Shown one piece after another: positions 45,944-55,093 of a stretch of DNA of 64,000 nucleotides. Position numbers and translations under genes: made by a program. The DNA lies in the NCBI GenBank assembly GCA_938016265.1, contig CALLWB010000101.1:1-64000 (forward strand). Direction: 5' to 3'. This DNA is from an uncultured Saprospiraceae bacterium (GTDB lineage: Bacteria > Bacteroidota > Bacteroidia > Chitinophagales > Saprospiraceae). Every line of letters starts with the position of its first letter. Position 1 is the stretch's first letter. The notes below the pieces were generated by a model. It made no database searches, was not told the DNA's origin, and saw only the letters and a program-made list of their open reading frames with translations.

Positions 45944-46762
45944 TTACTTCAATTCATATTTGCCAAGATCATCCAAAAATCGATTTCTTAGATCAGCATC
46001 AATATCCATGATCAGGTTGGCTTCCTCCTCGTACATTCCATCACTGGAGACTGCGATTTTTTCAAGGAGGTCAACGAGAAGGTCGTATTCCGGATCAGGT
46101 CCGTTTCGTTGTAGTACGTCCATTGCTTTGTTATAGGTATCCTCTCGGGCATTTTCCTTTTTCAACTCATAGTTAAACGACCACAATATTCCCTCTCCTA
46201 GTTCATGGTCTTCTAAGATGGCTCTCAGCCTTTCAATTTCTTCTTTCTGGACTTCGCCATCTGCTTTTGCTACCAGGTAGACAATTTCTCCAAAAGCGGT
46301 ATACAACTGTTCTTTACTGACACCTGTCACCGAATTGGGAGTCTGAATGATTCGCTTGGCAACGCGTTCAATATCCTCCCGGTCCATCAATTCTTTCAAC
46401 TCTAAATCTTTCTTAAGTCGTTCTTTAAAGTCGTATTGAAAATTGAGGATAACTTCCTTTTCAGCATAGTCAAATCCCTCTGAAGCTTTTGCTACTTCTT
46501 CTAGAAACTCAAGTAGTCGAGCATACTCCGTGTCTGGTCCATGGTCCACAAATGTTTGTAAGGCTTTTTTATAAACCTCCGTTGGATCATTCTTTTTTTT
46601 CCGTTCATACTGGAAGGACCATTCAATTTCTTCTGCCCAGGGATGTTTGCTTAGTATTTCTTCTAAAGCATCCATCTCTTCCACTTGCACCTTTCCGTCT
46701 GCCATGGCCAGGACATAGATTAACTCTCCAAAAGAATCATACAGTCGTTCCTTTTCTACCAT
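45944..46762 (-). CDS. Duplicated TerB-like protein
   Basis: The protein has 272 aa, soluble, with no signal peptide. It consists of two homologous halves (~1-135 and ~145-272). Each starts with an L(Y)xxFGE(L/I)(I/V)YxxAxADGxVQxEE motif like the first helix pair of TerB/DjlA-type domains and continues with WSFxYExKKxN and xGPDxEYxxLLxxLE segments. The Asp-Gly-x-Val/Gln-x-Glu-Glu loop could bind a metal. TerB family members occur in tellurite/stress systems and membrane-stress signalling; no specific role is clear. It is the first gene of a three-gene operon with an aldose epimerase and a PhyH oxygenase. Confidence 0.8.
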   Translation of the reverse strand: MVEKERLYDSFGELIYVLAMADGKVQVEEMDALEEILSKHPWAEEIEWSFQYERKKKNDPTEVYKKALQTFVDHGPDTEYARLLEFLEEVAKASEGFDYAEKEVILNFQYDFKERLKKDLELKELMDREDIERVAKRIIQTPNSVTGVSKEQLYTAFGEIVYLVAKADGEVQKEEIERLRAILEDHELGEGILWSFNYELKKENAREDTYNKAMDVLQRNGPDPEYDLLVDLLEKIAVSSDGMYEEEANLIMDIDADLRNRFLDDLGKYELK

Positions 46763-46873
46763 TTCATTTAGTTTTAATATACTTCAAGTGAATTTATGAA
46801 TTAGCTTCAATAATACCAATTTTATTGGAAAACCGAGGATTACAAACCTTTTTTTTTGATGGGAATTATTCCA

Positions 46874-46908
46874 AATAAAAAAAGAGGCTTCAAATTATTG
46901 AAGCCTCT
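46874..46908 (-). terminator. Rho-independent terminator of the SprB-repeat gene
   Basis: A perfect 11-bp stem AGAGGCTTCAA (46883-46893) / TTGAAGCCTCT (46898-46908) with a 4-nt loop. On the minus strand it is followed by a T-run (46883-46874). Confidence 0.93.
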
Positions 46909-46934
46909 TTTCGGTAATACGTTGGAGAAAATTA

Positions 46935-49535
46935 TTATTTCAATAAAACAATTCTTCTCGTTACTACTTGGTTGTCAATAGTCAATTTAGCTAAGTAGAT
47001 ACCCGCTGGGTAGTCTGCAAGGCTAATCTCATACTGCTTAGTAGTAATGTTTTCATTTTGGAAAGACTCAATTTGCTGTCCTGTTAGGGAATAAACGGCC
47101 AACTGTACGTCCATAGCTTGATCCAATTCAAGAGTGATCTGAACGTCAGAACTTGTAGGGTTTGGCTGCACATTCAAAGCAGAAAGTCCTTCAATGTTAT
47201 CTTCTGTACCTACTAAGTTTTGAACAACGTATGGTCCATAAGATTCCGTACAATTGTTTGCATCCGTCAAAACAACGGTATAGCTTCCTCCAGCAACATT
47301 CGTAAGATCTTCAGAAGATTCTCCGTTTGACCAAGCAAATGTATAAGGCATTGTTCCACCAGATGGCATAAAATCAACTGCACCGTCGCCAGCTGCATTC
47401 ATCTCATCAGTTACCGTTGCTGCACCAGCTAAAGCTGCAGGCGCAGTAATAGGAATCATTGGAGAAGCTAATACACATCCGTTTGCATCAGTGATTGTTC
47501 CAGAATAAGTACCTGCTCCTAGATTCATAATATCTTCTGAAACTGAACCATTTGACCAAGCGTAGGTATATGGAGTGGTTCCACCAGTAGTAGTAATTGA
47601 AATTTCTCCAGTCATGTCACCAAAACAATCTAATTGAATGTTTGCTACATCTATCGTATATCCTAAAGCAGCTGGCTCAGAAACAGGAATTCCAGGAGAA
47701 ACAAGTGTACATCCGTTTGCATCAGTAATTGTTCCTGAATACGTTCCAGCAGCAAGACCAACGATATCTTCGGTAGCTGCTCCGTTTGACCAAGAAAAAG
47801 TATAAGGAGGAGTTCCTCCAGTCGTAGTGATTGCAATTGCACCATTAGTATCTCCAGCACAATCCAATTCAATAACTGTTGTCATAAAATCAATAACATA
47901 ACCTAAAGCAGCTGGATCAGAAATCACAACGTTAGACGCAACAAATGTACATCCACTTGCATCAGTAACTGTCCCAGAGTAAGTTCCACCAGGAAGGCCA
48001 GTCAAATCTTCATCAGCAGATCCGTTTGACCAAACAAAAGTATAAGGAGCAACACCACCAACAACCGTAATATTGATTGTTCCGTCTGCCATTCCTGTAC
48101 AAGTAACACCAGTTGCACCATCTACAGTAACATTTGGTCCGCCTGCGCTACCGACATTTACTGTCTCGGTAGTCATACAACCATTTGCGCCAGAAACAAC
48201 AACAGAGTAGGAACCTGCAGCCAAGTTGTTTGCAACCGCTGTATTTGCTCCATTACTCCATGCATAAGAATAAGGTGCATTTCCAGCGGTAACTGATGCA
48301 GTAGCAGAACCGTCATTTCCTCCACAGTTTTCAGGAGTTGAAGTTACGGCTACTGTTGGTGCAGGGCCTGTATCTCCTACCATTACTGTTCCGATTGCTG
48401 ATGTACCGCAAGCGTCATTGATTAAAACGGTATAAGTACCTGCTGAAAGGTTGGCAGCAGTTTGAGTAGTTTGATTTGCGGCAGCGGCATTCCACTGGTA
48501 AGTGTATGGACTTGCTCCGCCTGCAGGTACAACAGTTGCAGAACCATTACCCATAGAACACGTCTCATTAATAAATGTCGGAGTCGTTGTTATTTGATAG
48601 CCAGTAGGAATAAAATTCAACACTGTAGAATCCACAGAAATACCACAAGCAGTTCCTTGCGTATCAGTTGCATCGGCATATACAATGTGGTAGATTACCC
48701 AAGTTCCTCCAAGAGGTGGGATCATGTTTGCACTTAAAAGTCCTCCAAGATCTTCATCGATAGATACAGTACCCTGACCTGTCAAGAAAATACCACCAGC
48801 AAGTCCACCAGTTCCTCCTGAAGCATCAGAAAGCAACCAAGCATAGCCGCCAGTTGTAGGAGTATTAGGTACGGATTCTGTTCCATCTGTAGTAACGGTG
48901 AATGCTGCACCAGGACAAACATCAAATGTTCCTACTGGAGAAATATTCCCAACGGTACAAGCAGATACAAGTGAAATCTCAGTAAACTGAACACAGAACT
49001 GGCCAGTAGACAAGGTTCCTTGAAAGTTAAATCCATCGATAAGCATATAGTAAGTTACTCCAGCTGTTGTCTGAAAATCTAATCCAGCAGGGTATGGCCC
49101 CGTCGCACCAGGAATATCTTCATTGCAGGCCACATCGACTAAAGCTCCACAAGCACCAGTGTAGATAGCAATTTGAGTATCTCCATCAGAGATATAGTTG
49201 GCTCCTAAAGTACCACCACAATCTGTTGTCAATATGGAATAAAGTCCTCCATCACCAACAAAAGAAAACCACAAGGTGTTATCCAAAGCTGGAGCAGTTC
49301 CTGTTCCGTCCGGCTCACCGAAGCATGCAAAACCTGTTGCAGGATCGGCTGCTGTTGATGTTGCCATTGTATTGTCAAATGGTCCGGCAGTAACTGCGAT
49401 ACCATTTCCGCCACCTTGCAGGCTTGTTAAACTAACAGATCCTGTACAGACATTGTTAGCTGGTTGTGCGAATGCCAAGGAGCAAACGAACAACATACAT
49501 AATGTACTAAATAATTGAGAGTGAAATTTCATCAT
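46935..49535 (-). CDS. SprB-repeat secreted protein with T9SS sorting domain
   Basis: The protein has 866 aa. Signal peptide (1-23, ending AFAQ), a PPC-like N-terminal domain (~25-190), an Ig-like linker (~195-310), then about six SprB-type repeats (~315-770) of ~75-80 aa, each with a G(G/N)xxPYxYxWSNG core and a GxYxVxxTDANGC-type end. A T9SS type A domain follows (~785-866: QPNPTSSDV, GQQIESF, PAGIYLAKL, RIVLLK). SprB repeats occur in the mobile gliding adhesin SprB and many other large Bacteroidota surface proteins. This one is much shorter than SprB, so a gliding role is not implied. It has its own strong terminator. Confidence 0.92.
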   Translation of the reverse strand: MMKFHSQLFSTLCMLFVCSLAFAQPANNVCTGSVSLTSLQGGGNGIAVTAGPFDNTMATSTAADPATGFACFGEPDGTGTAPALDNTLWFSFVGDGGLYSILTTDCGGTLGANYISDGDTQIAIYTGACGALVDVACNEDIPGATGPYPAGLDFQTTAGVTYYMLIDGFNFQGTLSTGQFCVQFTEISLVSACTVGNISPVGTFDVCPGAAFTVTTDGTESVPNTPTTGGYAWLLSDASGGTGGLAGGIFLTGQGTVSIDEDLGGLLSANMIPPLGGTWVIYHIVYADATDTQGTACGISVDSTVLNFIPTGYQITTTPTFINETCSMGNGSATVVPAGGASPYTYQWNAAAANQTTQTAANLSAGTYTVLINDACGTSAIGTVMVGDTGPAPTVAVTSTPENCGGNDGSATASVTAGNAPYSYAWSNGANTAVANNLAAGSYSVVVSGANGCMTTETVNVGSAGGPNVTVDGATGVTCTGMADGTINITVVGGVAPYTFVWSNGSADEDLTGLPGGTYSGTVTDASGCTFVASNVVISDPAALGYVIDFMTTVIELDCAGDTNGAIAITTTGGTPPYTFSWSNGAATEDIVGLAAGTYSGTITDANGCTLVSPGIPVSEPAALGYTIDVANIQLDCFGDMTGEISITTTGGTTPYTYAWSNGSVSEDIMNLGAGTYSGTITDANGCVLASPMIPITAPAALAGAATVTDEMNAAGDGAVDFMPSGGTMPYTFAWSNGESSEDLTNVAGGSYTVVLTDANNCTESYGPYVVQNLVGTEDNIEGLSALNVQPNPTSSDVQITLELDQAMDVQLAVYSLTGQQIESFQNENITTKQYEISLADYPAGIYLAKLTIDNQVVTRRIVLLK

Positions 49536-49779
49536 AATAATTCGTAATTGTTGTTTAATAATTTTGTAGATCCCATTTTGGGAGTGCGAAATTAGTCAAT
49601 TATCTATTAATAATTGTAAAACAAATGTCATATAAGATGAAAAGCGCCTCAACAAAAGGGGGTAACTATCTGGCAACATCCCTATCTAAAAGCATTTCAT
49701 TAAAATAAATTAGGATTAAAAATTTCTTATGTCTGATAAAATTGTAGTTTTGCCTGAATTTCCACAGAACTGACAAATT

Positions 49780-51009
49780 TTGAACGGTAACCACCATAGG
49801 ACATATTTAGCATTTAAGTGTACCTGTCTATTGTTGTTTATGCTCCCACTATTTACCTATGGTCAGCAAAACACTCCCCAGCAAGACAGTACCATAAGGA
49901 AAAAATCAAATTGGTTGATTCTTCCAGCTATTAGTTATAGTCCGGAAACTAAATTCACCTTTGGCGGAGCGGTAATACACACCTTTGATTTAAACAAAGG
50001 TATGGGTAGTGCACGTAAATCTAACATAAAACTACTTTGTGTGTACACCACTGCTAAACAATTTTTAGTAGAAAGTCGGTGGGAAATTCTGACCAAGGAC
50101 GAATTGTTTTTTTTGAAAGGCCGAGCATTCTACCATAAATATCCTGACAGGAATTATGGATTAGGCAATGCTGCTGAGGCGCTGGTTGAGGAACATTACT
50201 TTGATGAAAACTTAATTGAAACCAACAATTATATAAATTTCAGTTCGAAACGGTTGCACTTTGCGGCGACTGTTGCTCGAAAAATGACTCGGTCGTTATA
50301 TATAGGTATCGACTACGAATTGGAAAGTCTGTTTGATTATAAGCTGAAAAGCGATTCTATATTTGTGCGTACTCCTGAGTTGTTTCAAAACCGAATAACT
50401 GGCACTCGTTCAGGTCTGGGGTGGAATCTGACTTACGATACGCGAGATAATCTGATCAGCGCTTATAAAGGTCAATATCTAGCTATTTCCAACAGGTATT
50501 ACCATCGTTGGATTGGTAGTGATTTTGATTATGGTCATTTAAAAATAGATTATCGGTTGTTTGTAAATACTATAAAAAACCAGGTGTTTGCGGTGAATCT
50601 GCTCCTTGAAAATAGATTTACTGACTCGCCTGAGTCTATACATTTTCGTGGATTGGCCAGGATGGGAGGTGCTGATTATGTAAAGGGCTATTTCTACGGC
50701 ACCTATCAGGATAAGCACCTGTTTGCATTTCAAACCGAGTACCGGATGCCTATTTTTAAGTTAAACCGGTTCCCAATTGTAAAGGGAGTGGGAATTGTAT
50801 TAATGTTTAATGGTGGCCATGTATACCGTAAACTGACAGACATCCAATTTAATACCATCCGAACCTCTATTGGTGGTGGATTTCGCTTCCTGGTAAAAGA
50901 AGACGAGCGGATTCATACAGGGATTGATTTTAGTTTAGGATTGCACAAGACGGCCGATTTAGACACTCGTCAGTATGGTATTTATTTCTTTTTAGGAGAG
51001 ACATTTTGA
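49780..51009 (+). CDS. BamA/TamA-like outer-membrane beta-barrel protein without POTRA domains
   Basis: The protein has 409 aa, starting at TTG because a TGA stop lies three codons upstream. Signal peptide to about residue 30 (ending TYGQ). The rest is an Omp85/surface-antigen (D15)-type beta-barrel: an ILPAISYSPETKFTFGG strand, LGWNLTYDTRDNLISAYKGQYL, a RGLARMGGADYVKGYFYGTY lid-like region and alternating strands to the C-terminal FLGETF, whose Phe end is usual for outer-membrane barrels. No POTRA domain precedes the barrel, so it is not canonical BamA; short D15-like proteins of unknown role are common in Bacteroidota. Its 3' end overlaps the photolyase gene by 28 bp tail to tail. Confidence 0.85.
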   Translation: MNGNHHRTYLAFKCTCLLLFMLPLFTYGQQNTPQQDSTIRKKSNWLILPAISYSPETKFTFGGAVIHTFDLNKGMGSARKSNIKLLCVYTTAKQFLVESRWEILTKDELFFLKGRAFYHKYPDRNYGLGNAAEALVEEHYFDENLIETNNYINFSSKRLHFAATVARKMTRSLYIGIDYELESLFDYKLKSDSIFVRTPELFQNRITGTRSGLGWNLTYDTRDNLISAYKGQYLAISNRYYHRWIGSDFDYGHLKIDYRLFVNTIKNQVFAVNLLLENRFTDSPESIHFRGLARMGGADYVKGYFYGTYQDKHLFAFQTEYRMPIFKLNRFPIVKGVGIVLMFNGGHVYRKLTDIQFNTIRTSIGGGFRFLVKEDERIHTGIDFSLGLHKTADLDTRQYGIYFFLGETF

Positions 51010-52352
51010 TTTTGTTGTTCGGCTTTAGCAAGTCCGGCCTTATAGACCTCTAGGCACCTTTGCCTGGCAAACTTATGATCTACCATAGGTTCGGGATAAT
51101 CCGCTGTTGCAAATTCAGGTACCCATTTCTTGACATAAACGAATTTAGCATCAAACTTTTTAAGCTGTGATTCAGGATTGAATATTCTAAAATAAGGTGC
51201 TGCATCTGTACCACAGCCAGCTGCCCACTGCCATCCGCCATTGTTGCTTGCCAGATCAAAGTCCAACAGTTTTTCAGCAAACCAGGCCTCCCCTTTTCGC
51301 CAATCAATCAGCAGATGTTTCGTTAAAAAACTTGCTACGACCATTCTTACTCGATTGTGCATGTATCCTGTCTCTGCCAATTCTCTCATTCCTGCATCTA
51401 CAAGCGGATAGCCAGTCTTTCCTTCTTTCCATTTTTCAAAATCTTCCTCCGCATCTCTCCACTCAATGAAATCATACTTCAGACGAAATGGATGCCCTAC
51501 AACATTAGGAAAATAAGCTAAGATCGTGGAATAGAAATCCCGCCAGATCAGTTCATTCAGATACGTCTCATTTAGATGTTGCGCATGGTTTGCTTTTTCG
51601 CGAATACTGATCGTTCCGAATCGATAATGGACGCCTAATTTTGAGGTACCATTTACTGCAGGATAGTCTCGTTGTTCACTGTAGGCTTTGATTATTTTTC
51701 TGGCGACTGATTTCTTAGGGAATGGTAAATCTGATCGTTCAAAACCTATATCATGGAGCCCCATTATTGGGAGTGGATCGCAATTATGAAAATTATCAGC
51801 ATATTTTAATGTCGGATAAGACTTTAGATAATAGGAAATGGGTTTCCCATCTTGATCTAATGTCATTCGAGACGCCAATTTTGCCTTCCATTTTCTACTA
51901 AAAGGAGTGAAAACGGTGTACGGCAACCCATCGTCTTTTGTTACTTCTCCCTTTTCGAAAATTATATGGTCTTTATACGTAAGTAAATCTATATTATTAG
52001 TCTTCAGAAGGTCTTTTATCTGCTGATCTCTGGAGATGGCATAACTTTCTGTATCTCGATTGGTGTAGACCTTGTTTATTGCGTATTCTTTGAGCAATTC
52101 TTCCCATACCTGCTTGGGTTTTCCATAACGGACAATTAAGGAAGAGCCAAGTTTTGACAATTGCTGACTCAGGTTGGTGATCGCATCGTGAATAAAAGTC
52201 ACCCGGCCATCCTTTTTATCTTGCAAATCGTCCAGAATCTCTGCATCAAAAATGAACAAGGGCAAAACCGGATTTGGTCCTTTTAAAGCTTTGTACAAGC
52301 CCGCATTATCTTCCAATCTCAAATCCCTTCTAAACCAAAAGATACTAATCAT
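50982..52352 (-). CDS. phrB: Deoxyribodipyrimidine photolyase / cryptochrome-family protein
   Basis: The protein has 456 aa. The N-terminal antenna-binding domain starts with the classic FWFRRDLRLEDN. The FAD-binding domain has LNELIWRDFYSTIL, the GYPLVDAGMRELAETGYMHNRVRM core and LDFDLASNNGGWQWAAGCGTDAAPYFRIFNP, which contains the Trp residues of the electron-transfer and lesion-binding region. These support light-driven repair of cyclobutane pyrimidine dimers. The start is 15 bp after the stop of nth, so it belongs to the minus-strand repair cluster. The 3' end overlaps the convergent barrel gene. Confidence 0.95.
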   Translation of the reverse strand: MISIFWFRRDLRLEDNAGLYKALKGPNPVLPLFIFDAEILDDLQDKKDGRVTFIHDAITNLSQQLSKLGSSLIVRYGKPKQVWEELLKEYAINKVYTNRDTESYAISRDQQIKDLLKTNNIDLLTYKDHIIFEKGEVTKDDGLPYTVFTPFSRKWKAKLASRMTLDQDGKPISYYLKSYPTLKYADNFHNCDPLPIMGLHDIGFERSDLPFPKKSVARKIIKAYSEQRDYPAVNGTSKLGVHYRFGTISIREKANHAQHLNETYLNELIWRDFYSTILAYFPNVVGHPFRLKYDFIEWRDAEEDFEKWKEGKTGYPLVDAGMRELAETGYMHNRVRMVVASFLTKHLLIDWRKGEAWFAEKLLDFDLASNNGGWQWAAGCGTDAAPYFRIFNPESQLKKFDAKFVYVKKWVPEFATADYPEPMVDHKFARQRCLEVYKAGLAKAEQQNQNVSPKKK

Positions 52353-52367
52353 AAATTGATGTTTGTT

Positions 52368-53030
52368 TTACTTGAATAAAGTTCGTCTGCCATATCGACT
52401 ACAAATTGGGCATTTTACCGGATCATGACTACGTGCAGGGCAGTATTCACGACCAAAAAAGATAATTTGCAAATGCAGCTTATTCCACAGATCCTTCGCA
52501 AAAATCCGTTTCAGATCCTTCTCCGTTTGTGTTACGTTTTTTCCGTTAGACAACCCCCATCGATAGGCCAATCTATGGATATGGGTATCTACCGGAAAAG
52601 CAGGATGTCCGAATGCCTGCGACATCACTACGGAAGCCGTTTTATGTCCTACACCAGGCAGTTTTTCTAATTCTTCAAAGGATTCTGGGACTTCTCCGTT
52701 ATGTTCCTCCAACAAAATATGAGACAATTTGTGGATCGCCTTAGACTTAGAAGGAGACAATCCGCAGGGTCTAATGATCCCTCGTATCTCTTCGACCTCG
52801 AGTTTGATCATTTCTTGTGGGGAATCTGCTTTACTAAACAGGGCGGGAGTGGTTTTGTTCACCCGAACGTCGGTGCATTGCGCAGAAAGTAAAACGGCAA
52901 TTAGTAAGGTATAAGTATCAGTATGATCAAGGGGAATCGGAGTTTCAGGATATAGTTCTTCAAGTATTTCTACAATCTTCTGTGCCTTCTCTTTTTTTGT
53001 TACTTGAAGTGTCTGGTGTTTTTTACTCAT
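52368..53030 (-). CDS. nth: Endonuclease III (DNA glycosylase/AP lyase) with an atypical Fe-S cysteine pattern
   Basis: The protein has 220 aa from the ATG at 53030, preferred over the in-frame ATG at 53075 because the next residues (MSKKHQ) resemble usual Nth N-termini. The helix-hairpin-helix LPGVGHKTASVV contains catalytic Lys130, and Asp148 sits in FPVDTHIHRLA, the two residues needed for base excision and strand cleavage at oxidised pyrimidines. The C-terminal Fe-S region has Cys197, Cys207 and Cys210 (C-x9-C-x2-C), but the fourth Cys of the canonical C-x6-C-x2-C-x5-C loop is absent. Photolyase follows after 15 bp. Confidence 0.92.
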   Translation of the reverse strand: MSKKHQTLQVTKKEKAQKIVEILEELYPETPIPLDHTDTYTLLIAVLLSAQCTDVRVNKTTPALFSKADSPQEMIKLEVEEIRGIIRPCGLSPSKSKAIHKLSHILLEEHNGEVPESFEELEKLPGVGHKTASVVMSQAFGHPAFPVDTHIHRLAYRWGLSNGKNVTQTEKDLKRIFAKDLWNKLHLQIIFFGREYCPARSHDPVKCPICSRYGRRTLFK

Positions 53031-53142
53031 GGATATTGGATCTTGGTGGGCAAAAGTACTAAAATAATTCTCCATGGATTAAATTCTATGGGAATGTTTT
53101 TCATCACAAATTTACTCGGATTTTTCTTTTGGAATGTTTCTA

Positions 53143-54261
53143 TCAGACATGATATTCCACTTCATGAGCTTCCCAAAGTTGTGGCATTTCCAATCTGTCT
53201 ATAAATCGCTCTAGGACTTTTGGAGGTATGGGATGTTCCCTCTTTTTGTTTCTTATAAGTAGCGTTTTATAATCGGTCTCTACATAGACCAATCTGACTT
53301 TTGCTTTATAGGAGGTCAGTAAATCAAAAAGGGCACTTCTTAATGATCTTGATAGATTGGTGGCATTCCAGACAAAATTTTGCTTTTTACGGAGATAACT
53401 TTTGGCTTCTTCCTTTGCCATTTGAATTACAATTCCTTGATTTTTCTTAGGAGAAATTTTGTGCGTTCTCCTAATGTTATCAAGAGAGACTATTGGCCAA
53501 TTTGCCCGATTTTGGCTTACCCAAGTATCTTTTCCTGCTCCAGGCAAACCACACATGACAGTTACTTCGCAGATGGTATCGTCAAAAGGTACGTAGTTGG
53601 GACTACTCCCCTTCTTGTTAAAATACGCATATCGAGCCAAACCGTTTTCGAATGGATGTGGACCATTCAGACTATAGTTTTCTTCCGCGAATTCCTTGAA
53701 ATAGTCAATTCTTCCCAGCATTTCCTTCTGGTCGTTGCAAACTCTTCCTAACATATCAGCCTTGGCTAGAGTCGCTACATTTTGAAGGTTTAAGTGCAAA
53801 CTTGCTTGAATTACCATCTTTTGAGGATCTCTTTTATCCCAAAACCAAATCGGCAGTCCATGATGTCTTATCAATTGGATAATTTCTTCCCTTTGCGGGA
53901 ATGGAATGGCCTCCGGGATCCCTCGGTACAACATGCCACGGGCAATTTGTGCTCCTTTTTTTGCGTGCCCAGGCGATCGGATTTGGCCATTTTCTGTCAC
54001 CGTGCACATCGGTTTTGCCAAATCGTGCATTAAAGCAGCCAAAAACAGCATAGATTGCACTTCCTCCGTATTTTCTTTCCAGGTAGGCAGGTTGATCAAT
54101 TCTTCCACCACCATCTTGGTATGCGTCAAAACATCTCCTTCAGCATGAAAGACAGGATCCTGAGGACAATCCGCTAATATTCTCAGCCAAGGATAAATGT
54201 GTAGGAGTGTATTCCAATCTATATCCTCTTTGTTTGATGCAGTATATTTGAACGTCCACAT
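53143..54261 (-). CDS. HD-Pnk: bifunctional end-healing enzyme (HD phosphatase plus 5'-OH polynucleotide kinase)
   Basis: The protein has 372 aa. The N-terminal HD domain has H47, the H79-D80 pair in LMHDLAKP, H99, paired H133-H134 and D169, the expected metal ligands. The C-terminal P-loop kinase domain (~232-372) has Walker A GLPGAGKD (238-245, with Lys244 and Asp245), an acceptor-binding SLDNIR (Asp261, Arg264) and an Arg-rich lid. This fits the HD-Pnk family characterised in Runella slithyformis: 2',3'-phosphatase plus 5'-kinase, which makes 3'-OH and 5'-PO4 ends for ligation. The RNA ligase gene lies just upstream (43-bp gap) and nth downstream (112 bp), so it is part of the repair series. 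Confidence 0.9.
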   Translation of the reverse strand: MWTFKYTASNKEDIDWNTLLHIYPWLRILADCPQDPVFHAEGDVLTHTKMVVEELINLPTWKENTEEVQSMLFLAALMHDLAKPMCTVTENGQIRSPGHAKKGAQIARGMLYRGIPEAIPFPQREEIIQLIRHHGLPIWFWDKRDPQKMVIQASLHLNLQNVATLAKADMLGRVCNDQKEMLGRIDYFKEFAEENYSLNGPHPFENGLARYAYFNKKGSSPNYVPFDDTICEVTVMCGLPGAGKDTWVSQNRANWPIVSLDNIRRTHKISPKKNQGIVIQMAKEEAKSYLRKKQNFVWNATNLSRSLRSALFDLLTSYKAKVRLVYVETDYKTLLIRNKKREHPIPPKVLERFIDRLEMPQLWEAHEVEYHV

Positions 54262-54304
54262 GAGATTTAATGATTGCTGATGTTTAAAGGTAGTTCAGTA
54301 GTTG

Positions 54305-55093
54305 CTAAATAAAAATATTTACCCCTTTCTTTAATTGATTTGGGACAATTGGACGATCCAGCCAATGGCTCTCCGCGTCGGCAATGGACTGGTAAAAACC
54401 AAGACGAACCCACTTATATCGTTCCTTTACCAGGCCATCCTCCTCTACTTTGATGTACAGCCCTTCCATAAAATTCGTACTATCTGTTTCTTTTATGATT
54501 TGCTCTGAGCGGAGGTTTTGTGATTCGCTTAGTTTCTTTAAATCATCCAGGTGGTGCTCGTTGATAAAGTGAGATTTCCCTACAAAATCAGTCAATTCTT
54601 CGAGGCGATTCAATTTACCTTCAAACAATACTTTTACTGGGTGAACAAAAGGGACTGCTTTACAAAAAGACTTACGTTCGTTGGTACTTAGAAAGGTTTC
54701 TTCTATTTGGTCATAGATATCAAACTCCATGAAGTAGTGCGGCAAATCAGTGTAAAATACCGTATGTTTTGCATAGAGCCATTCCCCATACATTATATAC
54801 CGATTACCTAATAGCTGATGCAAGGGTTGTGCAAAAGTATTTGCCCAGGATTTGAACAGATCAAAGTGTTTCTCTCTAGGGCCGCCAGTAAGATAGTGCC
54901 CCCTACTCTGCAGTTGCAGCTTCCCGGAGTCGGAAAAACTGATTCCGCAGTTGGCGCCATCTACCTTCTCCTCGACGACAATGTGTCTACCAGCAATATT
55001 GGAGAAAGGCACACTTTTGAGGTCTTCATCGCCAGCTTGGAGTCTGGAGCCTTGCAAATGTTGTGTTCTTGGATATTTGTTGATCTGTATCAT
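54305..55093 (-). CDS. ATP-dependent RNA ligase (nucleotidyltransferase superfamily)
   Basis: The protein has 262 aa from the ATG at 55093, chosen because it overlaps the methyltransferase stop as ATGA. A longer in-frame version (to 55159) would overlap that gene by 70 bp. Motif I is EKVDGAN with nucleophile Lys43; GEWLYAKH is motif III-like; EGLYIK is motif IV and KERYKWVR motif V. The RNA_ligase (PF09414-like) pattern supports joining 5'-PO4 and 3'-OH ends with ATP. HD-Pnk, the end-healing partner, is 43 bp downstream. No separate DNA-binding domain is present. Confidence 0.88.
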   Translation of the reverse strand: MIQINKYPRTQHLQGSRLQAGDEDLKSVPFSNIAGRHIVVEEKVDGANCGISFSDSGKLQLQSRGHYLTGGPREKHFDLFKSWANTFAQPLHQLLGNRYIMYGEWLYAKHTVFYTDLPHYFMEFDIYDQIEETFLSTNERKSFCKAVPFVHPVKVLFEGKLNRLEELTDFVGKSHFINEHHLDDLKKLSESQNLRSEQIIKETDSTNFMEGLYIKVEEDGLVKERYKWVRLGFYQSIADAESHWLDRPIVPNQLKKGVNIFI

